DNA from: Paludibacteraceae bacterium
Lineage (GTDB): Bacteria; Bacteroidota; Bacteroidia; Bacteroidales; Paludibacteraceae
DNA length: 64,000 nt
NCBI GenBank assembly: GCA_017471175.1
Contig: JAFUVS010000009.1
Location: 1 to 64,000 of the forward strand
Reading direction: 5' to 3'
In this document: positions 26,474 through 34,782 of the stretch, one piece after another
How the letters are laid out: every line of letters starts with the position of its first letter
Numbering within the stretch: position 1 is the first letter of the stretch
Position numbers and translations under genes: made by a program
Notes under the pieces: model-generated
Databases searched by the model: none
What the model was told of the DNA's origin: nothing
What the model saw: only the letters and a program-made list of their open reading frames with translations

Positions 26474-28042
26474 ATGAAAAATACACATAAAATAACTATG
26501 AAAGATATATATTATCGTCCGGAATGGACGTGCGGCAAATATAATGCCACCAAACATGTCGCAATTATGTTCAATCTGCTCATGAATGGTGAGTATTTCT
26601 TTGAACAGGAATCTGCTGATGTGGTGGGATTAATTCTACAGGCAGGTCGTAATGGCAAAGTGTCCGTGTCAAAAATATCTGAGACCTTAAATATCTCACC
26701 AGATTCCATTATCCCTTTCTTTGATTCTTTGGTTGGAATAGGTCTTTTGACAGAGAAATACCCAACTAAGAATGATATTGCAGAATATCGGAAATATTGT
26801 GTAACACAACCTAATATAACGACTTACATGGGTGATGATGCAGAGAATTATCTCCAATGTGATATTAGTTCTGTAGAAATTGCTTATGCTGACTCTATTA
26901 TAGATTGTACAGAAATATCAAGTGTTATCTTCGAGTTGACATATCGCTGCAGCGAGAAATGCTTGCATTGTTACAATATCGGGGCAACTCGCAACGACCA
27001 AGAAAAGAGTGGTAGAGGAGATTTTGCGGAACTTACTTTAGATGATTATAAACGTATCATTGATGAAATGTGCGAGGCAGGATTGGTGACTGCCACATTG
27101 ACAGGTGGAGATCCGTTTGCTTACAAAGATGTTTGGGGAATTTTAGAGTATTTGTATCAGAAAGATATTGCGGTAACAATTCAAACAAACGGACAACAAT
27201 TGATAGATAATATAGACAAATTGGCAAGGTTTTATCCAAGAATGGTGCGAGTTTCCTTGTATGCGGGAGAGCCGGCTGCACATGATTACATAACTCGTAA
27301 GAATGGATCTTGGCAAACTACGATTGATGTTATTAAAGCATTAAAAGAAGTATGTGTACCAGTTGGTATTAATTGTGTTTTGATGCGTGCAGGATTAAAG
27401 TCGTATTTGAAGTTAAAAAAGATTGGGGAGGAATTGGGTGCACTTGTATTGTTTGACTGTTGTGTGACTGATTCTATTGAAGGCGATTATTGTGCGACAC
27501 ACCATTTGCGGTTAACTCCACAGGAATTAGAGATTGTAATGATGGATACTGATATAGCACTCAAAGATGAAAAACTTGAATTATATGCAAATCCGGCGTC
27601 TTATAAACGAGGTGTGCCTTGTCGGGCTGGTTATGGCATGTTTAGCGTAATGCCTGATGGGAAATTGATACCATGTGTAACGATGCATATGGTGTTTGGA
27701 GATTTGAAGGTTCAATCTTTCCATAGTATTGTCACCAACAATGCTATGCTTAAACATCTGCTGGAGATGCCTGCATCCGATTATGAAGAGTGTGGTACAC
27801 ACGATTATTGCAAATGTTGTGGTTTTTGCGCGGGGATTAGTTATTCAAGATATGGAACTCCCTTTAAGGCAAATGAAAACAATTGCTATATTGCCAAGTG
27901 TAAGTATTCTTTAATGAAAAAAATACAATCTGGTGAGGATGTATTAAAAGGTAAATCATTACAAGAATGCATTAATGAAATGCCCGATTACATTTTCCCA
28001 CATTTGCAGAGGGAATATATAAATAATGATAAGGGTAAATGA
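26474..28042 (+). CDS. radical SAM/SPASM peptide maturase
   Basis: A 522-residue enzyme. Residues about 10-100 form a small PqqD-like or winged-helix domain (HVAIMFNLLMNGEYFF...NISPDSIIPFFDSLVGIGLL) that could bind a leader peptide. The radical SAM core has Cys159, Cys163 and Cys166 in CSEKCLHC and a TGGDPF motif at 210-215. The C-terminal SPASM region has a dense Cys set (383, 401, 440, 446, 448, 449, 452, 471, 476), enough for two auxiliary Fe-S clusters. Such enzymes make carbon- or sulfur-based crosslinks in ribosomal peptides. The only gene in the same unit is the 34-residue Cys peptide 44 bp downstream. A+T-rich compared with the genes before 24 kb. Transporter and peptidase genes are not adjacent. 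Confidence 0.88.
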   Translation: MKNTHKITMKDIYYRPEWTCGKYNATKHVAIMFNLLMNGEYFFEQESADVVGLILQAGRNGKVSVSKISETLNISPDSIIPFFDSLVGIGLLTEKYPTKNDIAEYRKYCVTQPNITTYMGDDAENYLQCDISSVEIAYADSIIDCTEISSVIFELTYRCSEKCLHCYNIGATRNDQEKSGRGDFAELTLDDYKRIIDEMCEAGLVTATLTGGDPFAYKDVWGILEYLYQKDIAVTIQTNGQQLIDNIDKLARFYPRMVRVSLYAGEPAAHDYITRKNGSWQTTIDVIKALKEVCVPVGINCVLMRAGLKSYLKLKKIGEELGALVLFDCCVTDSIEGDYCATHHLRLTPQELEIVMMDTDIALKDEKLELYANPASYKRGVPCRAGYGMFSVMPDGKLIPCVTMHMVFGDLKVQSFHSIVTNNAMLKHLLEMPASDYEECGTHDYCKCCGFCAGISYSRYGTPFKANENNCYIAKCKYSLMKKIQSGEDVLKGKSLQECINEMPDYIFPHLQREYINNDKGK

Positions 28043-28086
28043 GGTTCCCTAAATACCTCTATAACACTTTAAAAATAACTGATTTT

Positions 28087-28191
28087 ATGAAAAAAATTAA
28101 ATTATCAATCAGTCTTGGCGTTTGTAAAGCAAAAGCAGGTAAAAAATGTCTAAGTGGGAGCAATTGCCATGTTAACAAGCTCTGGAGTTAA
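28087..28191 (+). CDS. putative RiPP precursor peptide with three cysteines
   Basis: A 34-residue reading frame begins MKKIKLSISLGV and continues with Cys at positions 13, 21 and 27 and a Trp at 33 (blocks CKAKAGKKC, LSGSNC, HVNKLWS). The MKKIKL start resembles leaders of Bacteroidetes natural-product precursors. It lies 44 bp after the radical SAM/SPASM gene and ends 9 bp before a strong terminator, so it is the last gene of that unit. Cys separations of 8 and 6 residues with Lys/Ala/Ser/Asn between them suit thioether crosslinking. No GG cleavage site is present. Coding status is inferred from position and composition. Confidence 0.65.
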   Translation: MKKIKLSISLGVCKAKAGKKCLSGSNCHVNKLWS

Positions 28192-28200
28192 TGGAATTGA

Positions 28201-28242
28201 TAATAGGAGGCTGCTGTTGCAGCAGCCTCCTATTATTTTAAT
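28201..28242 (+). terminator. strong terminator of the radical SAM-peptide unit
   Basis: A perfect 16-bp stem (TAATAGGAGGCTGCTG and its complement) with a 3-nt loop is followed by TTTTAATT. It ends just before the ATG at 28244, so the next gene is not read through efficiently. Confidence 0.92.
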
Positions 28243-28243
28243 T

Positions 28244-28762
28244 ATGCAACACTACTTTTATCCTATAAAAGACTTAGCCGCTGACAACAAACTAACTACC
28301 GACCTTCCGCATAAAGTACCTATTCTCTATCGCTGGTGGTTCCCTGAAGAGTCAGAGCCCGTTAAAATACTCCGTGCCTACGAAGCAGAAGATTTATTAT
28401 CCAAAACGCTAACCGCAACTATTGGAGAAACAAAATACTATGCATTATATCTAGGCAAGGGCATCAACGGAAGAAGACGTTTTAAGAATCATATCAGTCC
28501 GCGTAAACGGATATCAACTCTCCGCAGAACACTTAGCGGATTACTCAATACAGATGATGAAAGCAAAATAAGCAAAGTCTTGCAGGAATGTTATTACGAA
28601 TGGTGTGAGATGGCGTGCTCAAAAGACGAACTTAGCGACAGGGAAGAACAAGCTATCAAGGATGGTTATTATCCGTTGAATCTTAGCGAGAACGAACATA
28701 TTAGCACAACATGGAGACTATTCCTTAAAAATCAAAGGAAAAGTGCTGAAACACCAGATTGA
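28244..28762 (+). CDS. GIY-YIG-like nuclease family protein
   Basis: A 172-residue soluble protein. I chose the ATG at 28244; frames reading further upstream run through the terminator hairpin. Features match divergent GIY-YIG domains: PILYRWWFP as first strand, YYALYLGKGINGRRRFKNHI with the Gly and the catalytic-type Arg, a Glu in a helix, and a C-terminal YPLNLSEN with the conserved Asn. Members cut nucleic acids in repair, mobile elements or restriction. It directly follows the terminator, so an independent promoter would have to lie within or near the hairpin. The role in this locus is not clear. Confidence 0.65.
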   Translation: MQHYFYPIKDLAADNKLTTDLPHKVPILYRWWFPEESEPVKILRAYEAEDLLSKTLTATIGETKYYALYLGKGINGRRRFKNHISPRKRISTLRRTLSGLLNTDDESKISKVLQECYYEWCEMACSKDELSDREEQAIKDGYYPLNLSENEHISTTWRLFLKNQRKSAETPD

Positions 28763-28826
28763 ATGTGCTCGCGAATCTCTCAAACGCGAGAAATCATAGT
28801 GCCTATAGGCGAAATTAAATAGGGCA

Positions 28827-28846
28827 GGGGAGTTTGACCACTCCCC
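28827..28846. repeat. short hairpin between convergent genes
   Basis: GGGGAGT and ACTCCCC pair around 6 nt in the 141-bp gap between the convergent GIY-YIG and ATPase genes. Two weaker hairpins flank it (CTCGCG/CGCGAG upstream, GCCCG/CGGGC downstream). No T-run follows on either strand. Confidence 0.5.
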
Positions 28847-28903
28847 CGCTCACAAATCCGCCCGGAACGGGCAAATGATCTTTGACGTATTGTAGAGAAA
28901 AAA

Positions 28904-30043
28904 TCAGAAAAGTTTACCCGACCATAACTCTTGTAAAAAATCGCGGATAAAGATTATCTGTATCCCATCTTCTGTTTTACGGTTAATTGGATCCCACGAA
29001 ACAATCATCCGATCAAAATTAGGGTATTCTTCTGCAAAGGCCCGTAAACCTTTGAGATGCTTGGGTTGCACCATATCAGCAGACTTAATCTCAATGGCGA
29101 CACGGTTTCCAATAATTGCATCTACTTCATTTCCTGTATATGTATGCCAATATGACAATTTTTCATCGCTGTTCTTGTAGCCAAGATATGCAATAATTTC
29201 CTGAATTACAAAATGTTCAAATGCATGTCCATATTCGGGAGTACCGCGTTGCAGGTCTTTCCTATGCAGCAAGTAATTGGCGATACCGACATCGAAATAA
29301 TAGAATTTTGGTGCTTGAACTTCTTTGCGTTTTACAGATTTATGATAAGCAGGTACCATATAGCCTACTAACGTATCCTCCAATATAGAGAAGTATTCTT
29401 TGATGGTATTGGATTTAACGCCGCAATCACTTGCTATATTGGAATAATTGACTATTTCTCCATCCGTAAGAGCCGCTACTTCCATAAAACGCTCGAAAGC
29501 ATCAATATTGCGAACAATTGCTTCCGCTTTGATCTCTTGCTGCAGATATACATCGATGTATGCGGACAATAATATCTGAGGACGTTTAGATAAATAGTGG
29601 GTAGGAATCATGCCAACATTAATTGCTCGGTCAATATCCAACTCAGGAATCTCTGCGCTTACCAAAGGATATAGGTAACAAGGAAATGCCCGACCACCTA
29701 ACGTGTTTGCTCCTTTTCGACGTAGTTTGCGAGCACTACTTGCGCAAATGACAAAACGTATATCGGTTTTGAAAATCAAACGATGAACCTCATTGAGTAA
29801 GTCCGGAACCTCCGTTATTTCATCAATAATGACGGTTGAGATGTTACTTTCTGCCAACTGGTCATATAGCACACTTGGTTGATTTTTATAAATTCTCCGG
29901 ACGGAGGCATCCAAAAGATCAATATACATCGCATTAGGAAAGGCGTTTTTCAAATAGGTTGACTTGCCTGTTTGGCGTGCTCCAAAGAGAAAAATGCTCA
30001 TTTCCTCCATGACCTCGTTGACCGATAAAATTCGTTTAAACAT
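28904..30043 (-). CDS. AAA_14/DUF4143 ATPase
   Basis: A 379-residue P-loop ATPase. Walker A is GARQTGKST near residue 21 and Walker B is VIIDEITEVPDLL near 71. CASSARKLRRKGANTLGGRAF corresponds to the sensor/arginine region. The C-terminal DUF4143 half includes FYYFDVGIANYLL, GHAFEHFVIQEIIAYL and the nuclease-like EVDAIIGNRVAIEIKSA with a D-ExK arrangement. These single-gene ATPases are common and scattered in Bacteroidetes; their role is not settled. A reverse promoter lies at 30133. Confidence 0.9.
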   Translation of the reverse strand: MFKRILSVNEVMEEMSIFLFGARQTGKSTYLKNAFPNAMYIDLLDASVRRIYKNQPSVLYDQLAESNISTVIIDEITEVPDLLNEVHRLIFKTDIRFVICASSARKLRRKGANTLGGRAFPCYLYPLVSAEIPELDIDRAINVGMIPTHYLSKRPQILLSAYIDVYLQQEIKAEAIVRNIDAFERFMEVAALTDGEIVNYSNIASDCGVKSNTIKEYFSILEDTLVGYMVPAYHKSVKRKEVQAPKFYYFDVGIANYLLHRKDLQRGTPEYGHAFEHFVIQEIIAYLGYKNSDEKLSYWHTYTGNEVDAIIGNRVAIEIKSADMVQPKHLKGLRAFAEEYPNFDRMIVSWDPINRKTEDGIQIIFIRDFLQELWSGKLF

Positions 30044-30077
30044 ACAAAAAAATACTTAAATTCTTTAAATACTATTG

Positions 30078-30131
30078 CAAATATTCATTGAAAATTTTAG
30101 ATACAATCTATAATATTCGTTGAAAATTTTC
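30078..30131. repeat. direct repeat in the ATPase promoter region
   Basis: ATATTCATTGAAAATTTT and ATATTCGTTGAAAATTTT (one difference) are spaced 34 bp apart between the ATPase start codon and its promoter, in the very A+T-rich 30044-30242 gap. They could be binding sites for a regulator. Confidence 0.6.
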
Positions 30132-30132
30132 T

Positions 30133-30165
30133 GCAAATGTAATACAAATATTTGGAATACACAAT
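30133..30165 (-). promoter_or_regulatory. promoter of the DUF4143 ATPase gene
   Basis: On the reverse strand TACATTTGC (30133-30141) is preceded at 20 bp by ATTG. The -7 element is a full match to TAnnTTTGC. The predicted leader is about 85 nt and contains the direct repeat. Confidence 0.65.
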
Positions 30166-30242
30166 TCTTTAGATAGAAAAATACAAAAAAACTCTCTTTT
30201 TCTCTACATACGTGTACATATTATGAAATATACAACAAAACA

Positions 30243-31922
30243 ATGACAAAAATACAAACATTCAAACAAGAACTGGCGCGCGTCTTTGATGATGATCTGC
30301 ACACCAAACAATGGCACAATTATGTCGATTATGCCATAATCGGACTTATCATCCTTTCGACAGTTGAGGTCTTCCTCTCTACATACGATGGAATCGTTGA
30401 GAGATACGGCATCTGGCTCAAAGTGGTGGACTATTTCACTACTGCCTTTTTCACCATTGAGGTCTCGCTGCGTATTTGGTGTGCCGACCTCATTGATGAC
30501 AAATACAAAGGTTTTTTGGGACGCCTACGTTACTGCTTCTCTTTCTACGGACTGATAGACATCCTTTCCACGTACCCATTCTACCTGCATTTCTTCATGC
30601 CTATGCCGTATGTGGCACTCAAAGCCTTGCGAATTGCCCGTCTCTTGCGCGTATTCCGTTATATGAAAGCGTTCAACGTCCTCTCGCGGGCTATGCGTGC
30701 CAAGAAAGATGAGATGTGGGTATCCGTTCAGTTCCTTACAATCATTACACTCATCCTCTCGTTCATTCTTTTCTTTGTGGAGCACGAAGCACAACCGGAA
30801 GTCTATAACAACGGCTGGACGTCTGTCCTTTGGGCATTTGCACAGTATATCGGTGACCCGGGAGGCTTTGCAGACACACCGCCGATTACCGTCACCGGCC
30901 GAATCATCGCCTGTATCATCGGCGTACTCGGAATAGCTATCTTCGCCGTTCCTGCCGGACTCATCGGCTCCGCGTTCTCCGAAGTCATGGAGAAAGACGA
31001 GCGCAAAGAGAAATCCGAAGGTTGGGCGGAAAGGCTGCACTTGGCTTTTGAACGCAAACTCGACCGTCCTACAGGTTTGCAGGTGGTTCCACATTATGTC
31101 TCTGTAGTAGAACTTCAAGCTCGCTTGGGTCTGAAGGAAGATGAGATATTTGATGCGGTATCCTTTGCCGACGATTTCCGATTTATCAACATCTCCAGTA
31201 CAGCGACAAAAGAGGAAAATATAGTGGATCTTTTAGCAGTGGAGCATTTCCCGCTCAATACATCGTATGGTTTATGCCTCAATCGCGGTTCCAAAATAAC
31301 GATTTATGCTCCATCTAATTTGGTGGATCCAATAATGGGGTGGTGGGCATATTATGTAGCTAAAATTGGTGGATTCAATTACGTGAGTCGTGAATTAGGC
31401 GAAAAGCGTCCGTATACCTCCTTCTATATCTTGAATGACAAAGATGTTCCCGGCAAAAAAAAGTGTATGGATGACTTGAATTCATTATTGGATAGTGAGG
31501 ATAAATGGGTGTTTACTCTCCTCGCCGCGAGTGGAGCTAACGAGCCGGCATATCCTACTCAGTTCCATTTTACCTATGGAGCAAAGAAAGGGGATGAAAC
31601 ATATGATGATCCCGATATCACCTTAAATGATGTGCCGACTTTTGACGCATTATATAAAGAGTTTGCAGCTTTGTTAGAGAATAAATATGCCCTTCATACG
31701 GATCACCAAAGGTATCATAATAACTCACAATCCACTAATTTCGCACGTAAACTGCAACATAAAGTCAATGCGGTCAGCCTGCGGGTGGCGTGGAGTGTTA
31801 CAGCGCGGGATATGCGGGCTATTCAAATAGCGCAAGATCTTGCCTCGGTTCTAAATAAACATATTGAGCATCGCGATAATCCCGATGATCCGGATTTGAA
31901 AGCAAAAAAGATGGGATACTAA
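30243..31922 (+). CDS. voltage-gated-like ion channel with large cytoplasmic domain
   Basis: A 559-residue inner-membrane protein. Residues about 28-245 follow the six-segment voltage-gated cation channel plan. S4 is LKALRIARLLRVFRYMK, with positive residues every third position (K127, R130, R133, R136, R139). The pore loop is WAFAQYIGDPGGF at 197-209 and lacks the potassium signature TVGYG, so selectivity is open. S6 is about 219-245. Residues 260-559 form a soluble region I do not recognise (blocks LQARLGLKEDEIFDAVSFAD, FHFTYGAKKGDETYDDPD). The next gene, a pyroglutamyl peptidase, starts 11 bp downstream. Confidence 0.85.
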   Translation: MTKIQTFKQELARVFDDDLHTKQWHNYVDYAIIGLIILSTVEVFLSTYDGIVERYGIWLKVVDYFTTAFFTIEVSLRIWCADLIDDKYKGFLGRLRYCFSFYGLIDILSTYPFYLHFFMPMPYVALKALRIARLLRVFRYMKAFNVLSRAMRAKKDEMWVSVQFLTIITLILSFILFFVEHEAQPEVYNNGWTSVLWAFAQYIGDPGGFADTPPITVTGRIIACIIGVLGIAIFAVPAGLIGSAFSEVMEKDERKEKSEGWAERLHLAFERKLDRPTGLQVVPHYVSVVELQARLGLKEDEIFDAVSFADDFRFINISSTATKEENIVDLLAVEHFPLNTSYGLCLNRGSKITIYAPSNLVDPIMGWWAYYVAKIGGFNYVSRELGEKRPYTSFYILNDKDVPGKKKCMDDLNSLLDSEDKWVFTLLAASGANEPAYPTQFHFTYGAKKGDETYDDPDITLNDVPTFDALYKEFAALLENKYALHTDHQRYHNNSQSTNFARKLQHKVNAVSLRVAWSVTARDMRAIQIAQDLASVLNKHIEHRDNPDDPDLKAKKMGY

Positions 31923-31933
31923 AACTAAGAAAC

Positions 31934-32461
31934 ATGCGCATTCTTGTAACAGCCTTTGAGCCTTTTGGCGGAAACGACACCAATATCTCGCAAAAGGTAT
32001 TGGATGCTATTCAGGCAGATGTTACGAAACTTCTTCTGCCCGTTAGTTTTCGTCGTGCGCCTGAAGTGCTCAACGAAGCAATCACGCAGTTCCAACCGGA
32101 TGTGATTATCTCCATGGGACAAACGGCTGAAGGCGACAAGATTCGCTTGGAACGTCTGGCAATCAACCTTATGGATAGCGCCAAAGGAGACAATGACGGC
32201 TATATTCCGGATGAAGAATTGATCTGTCCCGAAGCGCCTTTGGCATTAAAAACCGCACTTCCTGTAAAGCCATTATGTGCTGATTGTATCAATGCCGGAT
32301 TACCGACTATTGTATCCAACTCTGCAGGCTTATATGTCTGCAACCGCATCTATTTTGAGGCTTTGCGACACTCGCCCAACTCGCTTTTCGTCCATATCCC
32401 CAAAAACATGGACCTCGAAATAGCCAAACAAGTGATAAATCATGTGCTTAAACAACTATAA
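31934..32461 (+). CDS. pcp: pyroglutamyl-peptidase I
   Basis: A 175-residue C15 cysteine peptidase that removes N-terminal pyroglutamate. FEPFGG is at residues 8-13. The catalytic triad equivalents are Glu73 (IRLER), Cys136 (SAGLYVCNRIYF) and His154 (FVHIP). It is somewhat shorter than the usual 200-215 residues. It follows the channel gene by 11 bp and precedes the DUF4230 lipoprotein by 18 bp, so it seems part of the same unit. Confidence 0.92.
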   Translation: MRILVTAFEPFGGNDTNISQKVLDAIQADVTKLLLPVSFRRAPEVLNEAITQFQPDVIISMGQTAEGDKIRLERLAINLMDSAKGDNDGYIPDEELICPEAPLALKTALPVKPLCADCINAGLPTIVSNSAGLYVCNRIYFEALRHSPNSLFVHIPKNMDLEIAKQVINHVLKQL

Positions 32462-32479
32462 CAACTCATACTTAATATT

Positions 32480-33037
32480 ATGAAAAAGAAATTATTTACA
32501 ATCCCAATCTTAGTGCTATTAGTACTATGCGTGGCTGGATGCGACCATTCTCAAAAGCAACGTCTCGAAGCGCGCTTGCAGACTATGGCAGAAACCGCAG
32601 AAATAGGAACAGTCGAGTACACAGTAAAAAAGATTGTCAAATCTTCGGATCAGCAATGGTACACGGTGGGTAATCGAAAAATCCTGTTTCAAACTACCGC
32701 TTATTTGAAAGCAGGAATCAGGTTACAAGACTTTTCGGCTGACAAAGTGCATGTTGATGAGCAGAACAACGTTACAGTCATTCTTCCTCATGCACAACTA
32801 TTGTCCTTCAATATGCCGGCAGAAGAGATAACGACGGTATTTGAAGACATCAGTTTCTTCCGAAGCCGTTTTTCTGCAGATGAGCAGAATTACATCTTGC
32901 AACTCGGAGAAGCAGATATTCGTGCTGACGTCCCTAATCTTGGGATCTTGGAAGATGCGGAGAAAAATGCCAAAGAAGTATTTACCGCTATGCTGCAGCA
33001 ACTTAACTATAATAATATTAACATCAAATTTGAATAA
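32480..33037 (+). CDS. DUF4230-like lipoprotein
   Basis: A 185-residue lipoprotein with lipobox VAGC (Cys21). The body matches the DUF4230 pattern: early EIGTVEYTVKKIV, then ILFQTTAYLKAGIRLQDFSADKV, DEQNNVTVILPHAQLLS, and a C-terminal helix with EDAEKNAKEVFTAMLQQL followed by a final YNNINIKFE strand. Function unknown. It pairs with a second DUF4230 gene starting 2 bp after its stop. Confidence 0.82.
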   Translation: MKKKLFTIPILVLLVLCVAGCDHSQKQRLEARLQTMAETAEIGTVEYTVKKIVKSSDQQWYTVGNRKILFQTTAYLKAGIRLQDFSADKVHVDEQNNVTVILPHAQLLSFNMPAEEITTVFEDISFFRSRFSADEQNYILQLGEADIRADVPNLGILEDAEKNAKEVFTAMLQQLNYNNINIKFE

Positions 33038-33039
33038 GT

Positions 33040-33660
33040 ATGGGACTCATGAAAACTAAAATTAAAATTACAGTGACAATTATAATCATTATTGCCGCTG
33101 TTGCTGGTGGATTATACCTCGGATATAGTCTCAATCTGTTTTCTTTGCCCTCTTTTGTAAAAAATCCGTTATCCATTGAGAAGACTGCCAATGTAGTAGA
33201 GGAAGTCAAGAAAATAGGGGAACTCACCACAGCTTGTTATTACGAAGAAATCGCTATGCACGACACACGCGTTGATACAACCTCTATACTTGGTATTAAA
33301 CTTCATAAAAAGAATGAGGTTGTGTTGATTGGGAAAGGAATTGTACGTGCCGGTTTCGACTTGGCTAAACTAACCGAAGATGCATTAACTTCCCATGGAG
33401 ATACTTTAGACATTCTACTTCCGGAAGTGGAAATATTTGATGTTATTTTCAATCCTTCGGACTTTTCTATCGAATATGAAGATGGAACATGGGATAATGA
33501 GACGCTGAAACCTATTAAAGCGGAGGCTAAGAAACAATTGGAGGCTAATGCCATTGCTTCCGGCATACTGAAAAAAGCCGATGAATCCGGTCGCAAGCAT
33601 CTCAAAAGTTTGTTCGCAACCTTCGGTTATAACGAAGTTTGTTTTGAAATTGCAAAATAA
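33040..33660 (+). CDS. DUF4230-like membrane-anchored protein
   Basis: A 206-residue protein with an N-terminal membrane anchor (about 9-29) and no lipobox. The domain follows the same plan as the upstream lipoprotein: GELTTACYYEEIA, VVLIGKGIVRAGFDLAKL, DTLDILLPEVEIF, then a helix with ASGILKKADESGRKHLKSL and a final strand NEVCFEIAK. Its 3' end and downstream leader have been duplicated at 34610-34782. Probably acts beside its paralogue; role unknown. Confidence 0.82.
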   Translation: MGLMKTKIKITVTIIIIIAAVAGGLYLGYSLNLFSLPSFVKNPLSIEKTANVVEEVKKIGELTTACYYEEIAMHDTRVDTTSILGIKLHKKNEVVLIGKGIVRAGFDLAKLTEDALTSHGDTLDILLPEVEIFDVIFNPSDFSIEYEDGTWDNETLKPIKAEAKKQLEANAIASGILKKADESGRKHLKSLFATFGYNEVCFEIAK

Positions 33661-33729
33661 CATATTCAATTAGGGGCAAGGCGAAAACCCATAACAGAGT
33701 AGCCGTAAAAATCAAAAAAATATTAAATT
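33661..33729 (+). promoter_or_regulatory. leader shared with the coiled-coil gene
   Basis: GGGGCAAGGCGAAAACCC, then ATAACAGAGTAGCCG, precede the GYF_2 gene. Nearly the same sequence (GGGACAAGGCGAAAAACCC, then TAAATAGAGTAGTCGG) precedes the coiled-coil gene at 34783. The spacing to ATGGGA is alike. It could be a small RNA element or simply the result of the duplication. Confidence 0.4.
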
Positions 33730-34554
33730 ATGGGATTCTTACAAAATGCGGTACAAAATAAAGTCCGCGAAAACCACATGGCTGACATTAAAACAATTGT
33801 CAGAAAAATCTGCAAAGATGGCGTCGTTAATAATACGGAAAAGGAACATTTGTATCAAGAAGGGAAAAAATGGTATTTCTCAGAAGAGGAATTAGATTCT
33901 ATGATTAAGGACCAGATGATAATGAATCGTCAAGATTTTCTTGAGGAGGAATTACAAGAATTAATAGAGGAAGCTTGTCATGATACAGTAGTTTCAGCTC
34001 AAGAACGTTCTGTGCTATATACAAAAGCACGAGTATGGAAAATTTCCGAAGAAGAAGTAGATGCTTTGATAGAACAAGAACTTTCAAAACGTGCAGAAAG
34101 TCTGGCTCGTCAGCAGGCAGCCGTTGATACAGCAATGAATATTGCTTCTGCGGTAGGAAACGGAATCGGATCTGTTTTCAGAGGAATAGGCGGTTTCATC
34201 AATAAAGTACAAGAAAATAGACATGAAGAAAAGATGGCAAAGGTATCAAGCAAAACCCCGGAAACAGGGATGCAATCCACTCCCCCTAATCTTCCTGGAA
34301 CTCAGTCCTCTAAAAGCTATTTCTTAGGTATAAACGGAAAACAATACGGCCCATATACAATTGATAAACTAAAGGAAATGATTCCGACAAAACAATTCAC
34401 AGAACAAACAATTGTTTGGACATCCGGTATGCCCAATTGGGTCGCTGCAAATCAAGTAGAAGAGTTGGCTATGTTATTTGCTCCGGAAATGCCACCAGCA
34501 ATGGATATGCCACCTATGCCGAGTTCTCCAGAAATGCCTCCTATGCCAAAATAA
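33730..34554 (+). CDS. GYF_2-domain protein
   Basis: A 274-residue soluble protein. Residues 15-125 are charged and helical, with two similar blocks (HLYQEGKKWYFSEEELDSMI and SVLYTKARVWKISEEEVDALI) suggesting an internal duplication. Residues 130-165 are Gly/Ala-rich and may be amphipathic. A GYF_2 (DUF4339) domain covers about 197-250 (YFLGINGKQYGPYTIDKLKEM...VWTSGMPNWVAA). The end is Pro/Met-rich (PEMPPAMDMPPMPSSPEMPP), the kind of sequence GYF domains themselves bind. Likely a scaffold or adaptor. Confidence 0.85.
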   Translation: MGFLQNAVQNKVRENHMADIKTIVRKICKDGVVNNTEKEHLYQEGKKWYFSEEELDSMIKDQMIMNRQDFLEEELQELIEEACHDTVVSAQERSVLYTKARVWKISEEEVDALIEQELSKRAESLARQQAAVDTAMNIASAVGNGIGSVFRGIGGFINKVQENRHEEKMAKVSSKTPETGMQSTPPNLPGTQSSKSYFLGINGKQYGPYTIDKLKEMIPTKQFTEQTIVWTSGMPNWVAANQVEELAMLFAPEMPPAMDMPPMPSSPEMPPMPK

Positions 34555-34570
34555 AAATCTATACAAGAAT

Positions 34571-34713
34571 ATGGGACTTTTTAGTAAAAAACAAGAGCCG
34601 GCTTTTGAACTTCCGGCATACTGAAAAAAGTCGATGAATCCGGTAGAAAAGATCTAAAAAGTTTGTTTGCAACCTTCGGTTATAAAGAAGTTTGTTTTGA
34701 AATTGCAAAATAA
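34571..34713 (+). pseudogene. chimeric gene remnant: short 5' end fused to a DUF4230 3' end
   Basis: A start MGLFSKKQEPAFELP runs into a copy of the last 33 codons of the DUF4230 gene at 33040, but out of frame, so the readable product is only 17 residues. The copied DUF4230 tail (ILKKVDESGRK...FGYKEVCFEIAK, from about 34612 to its stop at 34713) is intact in its own frame but has no start. This looks like the scar of a deletion between two paralogous genes. Confidence 0.8.
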
Positions 34714-34782
34714 TATATTTAATAAGGGACAAGGCGAAAAACCCTAAATAGAGTAGTCGGAACTTTAAAATCAATTCTAACT
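34610..34782. repeat. duplicated segment (second copy)
   Basis: It aligns with 33557-33729: the DUF4230 3' end, its stop codon and the whole leader up to the next ATG, with scattered substitutions and small gaps. Both copies end exactly at a gene starting ATGGGA. Confidence 0.88.

Noticed and set aside
26474..28191. Classification of the peptide locus as lanthipeptide or classic SCIFF
   Set aside because: No LanB, LanC or LanM gene is present, and the Cys pattern does not fit the six-Cys SCIFF peptides.
28904..30043. The DUF4143 ATPase as part of a defence system
   Set aside because: It is a single gene with its own promoter; no partner effector is adjacent, and such ATPases are scattered widely.
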